From: Epinephelus fuscoguttatus
Taxonomy: Eukaryota > Chordata > Actinopteri > Perciformes > Serranidae
Length of the DNA: 64,000 nt
Direction of reading: 5' to 3'
Assembly (NCBI RefSeq): GCF_011397635.1
Contig: NC_064759.1
Coordinates: forward strand, 16,539,428 to 16,603,427
The translations under genes and the position numbers were made by a program. How positions within the stretch are numbered: position 1 is the first letter of the stretch; every line of letters starts with the position of its first letter. The notes under the pieces are model-generated. The model saw nothing but the letters and a program-made list of their open reading frames with translations. It was not told the origin of the DNA and made no database searches. Below, in pieces: positions 59,165-64,000 of the stretch.

Positions 59165-60060
59165 TTTACATCAGGGGGTTTATTGCACTTCCAAAATGTA
59201 ATTTAAATACAAAAACACCCGACTTACAGATAGATGTAAACAAGTGAAAAATGAATTTCAAAAAAAGAAATGTTTCAGGTTTACAGAATGACCTTCAGAT
59301 CTGAATGTTGTAAGTAGAGCTGATAAATATGCATACAAACAGTCACCACAGTACCATAACATCCCCAATACAAAACATCACTACTATTTACTGACCTTTA
59401 TCTATGTTAAATACCCTATCTGGCATACCCAGTTTGTCTTATACCCTCTTGAATGAAATGTTTTGCTTTCTTTGTGCATGGTCATTGTAAGATAAATATT
59501 TTTAAAGCTTTACATGGCACTTTTCCTTTGGAAAATTTATCATTTTTGAGAAGTTTAGAATTGCAAACATTGCATTTACATTATCGTTACGTAAGAAAGC
59601 AGCAGTCTTGCCAGATGTTCCAGACACAGAAGCTATTTCTCAGGATATCTACAGCACAGACAGTCCTTAGAGATTAATAAGTGGAAAGATATGTTACTGA
59701 ATAAGAGACGTTGAGGGAAGCAAGAGGCTATTTGACACAAACCAGAGGCATCCGAGGTATAATATATGTAGAGAAAGGCATAACATTTGTATGATCATGT
59801 GCTTAAATACTTATTGACAAATTATTTGTGCATATGGCAAGTTATTATATATGAGTTTGATTGAAAGGCAATACAGTCTGTAACAACATCTACATTAGAG
59901 GCAAGACAAGGTGCATTAACAGAGGGAATATGGGATGCACACATAGCTAAGGAACCAATCTAGGAGCAGCTTTTCCTCAACCCCTCTGGGCTAACATGAT
60001 TTTAGGGTCAGAGTCATGACTGATCGTCGACCAGCGCCTGCTGAGGGTTCAGCCTGCTCT
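59165..60060 (-). other. rabac1: rabac1 3'UTR
   Basis: Minus-strand sequence after the TGA at 60061-60063, AT-rich and non-coding. On the minus strand AATAAA is at 59184-59179, so the transcript probably ends near 59,160. Confidence 0.55.
59179..59184 (-). terminator. rabac1: Polyadenylation signal of rabac1
   Basis: AATAAA on the minus strand (TTTATT on plus), about 880 nt after the stop codon. Confidence 0.55.
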
Positions 60061-60149
60061 TCACACGGGCTCCATGAGGAGCTCTTCCATGTCGGACCCC
60101 TCCAGCTCACGGAATGCAGCATGAGAGCCAATCACAAACAGCGTCGCTC
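60061..60149 (-). CDS. rabac1: rabac1 coding exon 5 (aa 165-193 and stop)
   Basis: Acceptor CCCCTCAG on the minus strand, then ATLFVIGSHAAFRELEGSDM and EELLMEPV, TGA. Confidence 0.92.
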
Positions 60150-61832
60150 CTGAGGGGAGACGTGACAAATGTAAAAAGGGGAGTGTGAAGCAATGAGGAG
60201 GAAGGTGTTTCTTAGACAGAGGGTCCATATGCATTTACAATTACGTTAGCGTCATAGAGCTCACATACGTACGCAGAGACTTCACTGAATGTTACAGTAT
60301 AATGATTTGATCAGAAATAACATCACAAAAAACACAACTATTACAGAGCTATGATGAGGCCTGCAACAAATATTTCTGCAGGACCAGAAAATCAAAGGAG
60401 GAGAGAACAACTAATGAGGTTTGGCTTACCCAGAACCCAAAAAACTGCAGCTCCAGCTCCGGCCAGCCAGAACACAGGTAGAGAAACAGCTCCAGCCAGA
60501 CTCATCTGGTGAGGGACATTCAGCTCCCTGCCTGGTTGACATGAAAATAACAGATTTAACAACAACAACAAAAAATAACGCCACTCATTACAAATATTTG
60601 ACTGGTATCAATATAAAAGGAATGATATTTAATTTTCTTTTACTAGCCAAACACAGTCTTAAATTAATGTGTTTCTGTACCTGTCATAATCACAGAGAGG
60701 TAACATATAAGATTATGTTATTCATATAAGAATATGATTCCACTGTGGGTTGTTTTTTAGGTTTTGTATCAAAGTAAGAACTTTCAGTATCGAGACAATA
60801 CTACAAGGCATACCTGACAGCTTTACTCACCGAGGACAACCAGTTTGGACTCCAGGGACTTGAGGTGAATTATGTAGAAGGCACCAGCAAACACAGCCAA
60901 GGCAATCAGTAGCATAGGGGAGCTGATACTGAGGAGCAGAAACACCAATAATCTAGTCAGATTAGTATTACTTTTAGCGGCATATTGTTAAATCGAGTTT
61001 AGTCTTAGTTAAAAGCTTAAATGATTGTATATTCTACTTTTTAATCAGATCTCATGCACACTGGTCTCTGTCTCTTTTCCAATATACCCTGCGGCCAAAA
61101 CCCGCCCAGGAAGCTCTTGACTGTGTCTACACTACAGGTACAGACTGTGTGAGTAAGAGCTAGGAAGGAGAAAGAGTAAACATTCCCACTGAAAAACAAA
61201 AACAACACAAATGATTTCCTCTTTGTTTGCCTTACATGCAGTACAGGATGAGACCCAGAAAGATGAAGGTATAGTTGCTGTTATACACTTCCACATTTTT
61301 CACCACCCTCTGACACAACTCTCCAAAGTTGCGGGGTTTTGAAAACTTGCGTTGATCCACAAAGCTGGACCAAGGTCGAATGGACACCCGACGCCTGTCG
61401 ATCCACTCTTTAGCCATGCTGGCTGAGAATCCTTTGGGCAGCCAGAGCCTTTGAAATGAGACAAAACACATTCAGAACTGAAAACAGAGAGAAGTATCAA
61501 GAAATTCATAAACAAGTCTACAGAATTGTAGGCTGCAAATACCCATGATGGCTCTGACATATCAGTTATGAGAGACTAATTCATATCATTTGGCTGCACT
61601 GATAAACAAGAGTAGCAAATACTCCAGCATATCTCAACAGGGTTAAAGGGAGCAACATAAAATGACAAGCCCTTGTGATAATAGCATTATCATTACAATT
61701 GTGTGATGAATTTAGCACACATCACAATAAAAATAAAAATATAGGCCCTTACTTTGCCAAGATTCCACCTCCACCTGTGCCAGTTGGATGAGCATCCTCG
61801 GCACTGAACAGATCTCCAGCCTTGCTGTCCAT
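60061..61832 (-). CDS. rabac1: Prenylated Rab acceptor protein 1 (PRA1), complete, 5 coding exons, 193 aa
   Basis: PRA1 binds prenylated Rab GTPases and helps release them from GDI onto Golgi and endosomal membranes. The five minus-strand exons (61832-61753, 61448-61236, 60928-60831, 60531-60430, 60149-60061) sum to 582 nt with all GT-AG introns in phase. Recognised segments: WIDRRRVSIRPWSSFVDQRK and FGELCQRVVKNVEVYNSNY, as in human RABAC1; hydrophobic hairpin 1 (about residues 88-117, FIFLGLILYC...AVFAGAFYII); hairpin 2 (about 140-175, SLAGAVSLPVFWLAGAGAAV...); acidic C-terminus EELLMEPV. Human is 185 aa. An in-frame upstream ATG (61874-61872) would add 14 residues; I chose the inner ATG because its context (GACATGG) is much stronger and it fits the usual length. 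It faces atp1a3 tail to tail. Confidence 0.92.
60430..60531 (-). CDS. rabac1: rabac1 coding exon 4 (aa 131-165)
   Basis: 102 nt, GRELNVPHQMSLAGAVSLPV then FWLAGAGAAVFWVL, second hydrophobic segment; donor GTAAGC. Confidence 0.92.
60831..60928 (-). CDS. rabac1: rabac1 coding exon 3 (aa 98-131)
   Basis: 98 nt, ISSPMLLIALAVFAGAFYII then HLKSLESKLVVL; donor GTGAGT. First hydrophobic hairpin and the following cytosolic loop. Confidence 0.92.
61236..61448 (-). CDS. rabac1: rabac1 coding exon 2 (aa 27-98)
   Basis: 213 nt, LWLPKGFSASMAKEWIDRRR through VSIRPWSSFVDQRKFSKPRN to FIFLGLILYC. The conserved N-terminal core of the PRA1 family. Donor GTAAGG. Confidence 0.94.
61753..61832 (-). CDS. rabac1: rabac1 coding exon 1 (aa 1-27)
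   Basis: 80 nt, MDSKAGDLFSAEDAHPTGTG then GGGILA and two bases of Lys; donor GTAAGG. The exon continues upstream as 5'UTR to an acceptor TTGCCTTGCAG (exon edge 61888). Confidence 0.85.
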
Positions 61833-61888
61833 GTCTACAAGGCAGTTCTCCCCCACTGGAGCTCCAGATGGCATCTACAGACTGTCTG

Positions 61889-63324
61889 CTGCAAGGCAAC
61901 AATAATAACACAAACATCAGAAAGTGAATACCATTTGAACACTGTTTTTTGTTTCCATCTATTCATTTTTTTGTCTACAAAGATGGGTAGGCAATGTAGC
62001 AGATGTTTCATCAGGCACCAACAAAGAAGCAAGATATAGTACTGGGTATCAACAAGGGGTTTTGTCAGAAACTCTTATTATACTCAGCAAAACAGATCCA
62101 GGGTGCCTACAGTTAGCCGACACTTAAATTTCTTGCTTTAAAAACATCTTTTCAAGATGTTTCTTTATTGAAGGCTGATTTTTGAGCAAATCATCTTTTT
62201 CTTAGTCACAAATTGCCGGTAAGTATAACGGATAATAATATATGTGTGGTTCCTTGCAGAAGCAGGTTTTACAAAGGAAATATGGTTAACAGAGTGAGTT
62301 AGGTTGATCTACATTTTGCCAGCAGGTAAGTGCAAGCATAACGTATTAGTTAGTTCTGTGGTGGGTTTAAGGATTTGTAAAGCGAGAAATGTGGACTTTT
62401 ACGCAGAGGAGCCTGACTCATTTTGACAGATGAAATTAAAAGATGAATAAATAAAATTAGATTAAATGTTTGTGGCACCTATCATATTCAAATGTAAGAC
62501 TATTTGATGACTTTTAAGTCCTACTATAAACATTATTAATACATTTAAAGATTTTTAAGGGCCTGAAATTATTGTAAAGCATCACCCTCGTGCTGACACA
62601 TTTACTAGATTAATCTGTTTTGTCTTTGTCAGATAGGCTAATTAATAAAATCCAGTTCAGACAATTATTAAATACAAAACACCAAACATTTGCTGGGTAT
62701 AACTTTACAAAGGTGAAGAGTGGGTTATTATATAATCTGCAATTGCTGTATGACTAATCAATTAGGAATAATGATGGTTAGGTGGAGTTACAGCGAGTGC
62801 CTCAGTATTTCATATGAAAAGTAAGACATTGTACGCTGGATCAATAAGCAAGTTAGTAACTAATGTGTAACTCATTCGTATATAACAGCAGTTAGATACC
62901 TACACTTAACAAATCATGCAGAGTAGTAAAGGGATGTTGCTACAGTGCAGTGGCTAATGGAAAATTTTAGTCAATAAAGGGCTTGGCCACTGCCACATCA
63001 CTAAAAACAGGATACACAAGATACTGTTGCCAACATACACCCATAAAGTACCTATTTATATCGTAACATGGATAGCGTTGCTAAAATACGTACATATCTA
63101 CAGTTAAACTAATAAACAATAACTAGCAAAAACAACTTTGCTGGTTGTTTGAAGAGCTAACGTTAGCTTCTCTGCTAATGTTCATCTCCACTACTGTACA
63201 GGTCCCGGCAGATAGATAAATGTTACACTGAGATGTTGAACACGCTGGTGGGTGGTTATTTAAAGACGAATAGAAAGAAGACCAGACCTGTTTGAAGTAT
63301 TATCGTTTGACAAAGTATACTTAC
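61889..63324 (-). other. rabac1: rabac1 5'UTR intron
   Basis: AT-rich and non-coding, bounded by a good minus-strand donor (GTAAGTAT at 63324-63317) and acceptor (TTGCCTTGCAG, AG at 61890-61889). Both are inferred. Contains a GCTAACGTTAGC-type motif near 63160 common in fish repeats. Confidence 0.55.
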
Positions 63325-63460
63325 AGCAGAACTTGGGTGGTACTGTTTCAGACCTTTTGTTGCTGTTCTGGTTCACGGATGTGATGTGGATGTTATTTAA
63401 CTTCCTGGTGTCTGGGTGAAAAACACCGCCACCTAGTGACAGCACCGGGGAGCACCCATC
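63325..63460 (-). promoter_or_regulatory. rabac1: Probable non-coding first exon and core promoter of rabac1
   Basis: The minus-strand sequence ends CTGCT before the GTAAGTAT donor. Nothing within it is protein-like. The transcription start is not determined. Confidence 0.4.
63425..63439 (-). promoter_or_regulatory. CTCF-like motif, reverse orientation, at the rabac1 promoter
   Basis: The minus strand reads TCACTAGGTGGCGGT, close to the CTCF core. It overlaps the presumed promoter of rabac1. Confidence 0.4.
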
Positions 63461-64000
63461 CTCTGCTGGGGTGTTTGTTTTTCTGTTTGCTCGTAAAGCT
63501 TCGTTTTGGTGAGTAAGACATAGAACTACGTTACTTTGTAGAATATTTTATATTAGTTAAATGTTGTCATGTGAGTTCATGTTGGCTTTTCTGTATGGGA
63601 GGCGATGTGTTACGGGATGAAAACTGCCAGGACTTCTGTTTTTCCTAGCGATAACCTCTCTGATAATGCAACTCAAACAGCAGACTTGGGATCGGCTGTC
63701 TTTTTCCCAGTTCAACCGACTCGACAAGGATCTCGTGGAGAAAATCTGACCGCAGATCAGTAAAGTTAAAACGTGACCGAGCGTCATCGAACAGGCGGAG
63801 GGCTGTGATTGGTCGGTTTCTGTGTGTTATTGTACAGCTGTCAGTGCTGCTGCACGGTGCTGTGGGAGTTGACATACCATCCAACGCTCTTGACGAGGAA
63901 CGACAAGTCTAAAGGTACATTAAATGTTTAATTGTCACTTTAAAATGCACCGAACAATTTTATATCAGTTGTATTTACGTTGTCATTGATATCACCGAGG
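63461..64000. other. Promoter-like flank to the window edge, no gene assigned
   Basis: Moderately CpG-rich with an inverted CCAAT box (ATTGGTCGG near 63809) and CACGTGAC-like sequence (AACGTGACC near 63770). It could be the far promoter of rabac1 or the start of a divergent plus-strand gene. Open frames here look non-coding. Confidence 0.35.

Overview
The window looks like a chromosome segment from a teleost fish, probably a spiny-rayed (percomorph-like) species. The reasons are multi-exon vertebrate genes with GT-AG introns, a Na+/K+-ATPase alpha-3 protein with the N-terminus I associate with fish copies, many (CA/TG)n arrays, and interspersed elements typical of fish. There is no prokaryotic or viral gene organisation.

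Layout. (1) 1-574: last intron and last coding exon of an unidentified plus-strand gene with an acidic cytoplasmic-type tail and a nectin-like C-terminus; its 3'UTR holds a (TG)41 array. (2) About 2.2-30.9 kb: gene-poor intergenic DNA with microsatellites, a hAT-type element carrying a second TIR element inside it, several terminal-inverted-repeat MITEs, a young tRNA-derived SINE and older fish repeats. (3) About 30.9-31.65 kb: CpG-rich, CCAAT-box promoter and first coding exon of atp1a3. (4) 31,648-55,190: atp1a3 in 22 coding exons. All splice junctions and phases were followed by eye and give 3,075 nt, or 1,024 aa plus stop. Intron 1 is about 11.9 kb and the last 21 exons lie in 11.6 kb. The 3'UTR runs to about 56.73 kb. 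(5) About 56.73-59.16 kb: intergenic, with a GACTT-rich repeat. (6) About 59.17-63.45 kb, minus strand: rabac1 (prenylated Rab acceptor 1/PRA1), five coding exons, 193 aa, plus a likely non-coding first exon. (7) 63.45-64.0 kb: promoter-like DNA to the window edge.

atp1a3 and rabac1 converge tail to tail. As I recall, both are also neighbours in human (19q13.2), which supports the assignments. The first is the catalytic subunit of the neuronal sodium pump at the plasma membrane; the second is a Golgi/endosomal membrane protein that handles prenylated Rab GTPases. They are linked by position, with no shared pathway evident.

I found no convincing new biological system. The points most worth a second look are the nested transposons with readable target-site duplications, the mobile elements inside atp1a3 introns, a fused exon in atp1a3 relative to mammals, the double in-frame start of rabac1, and CTCF-like motifs in convergent orientation around the 3' half of atp1a3.
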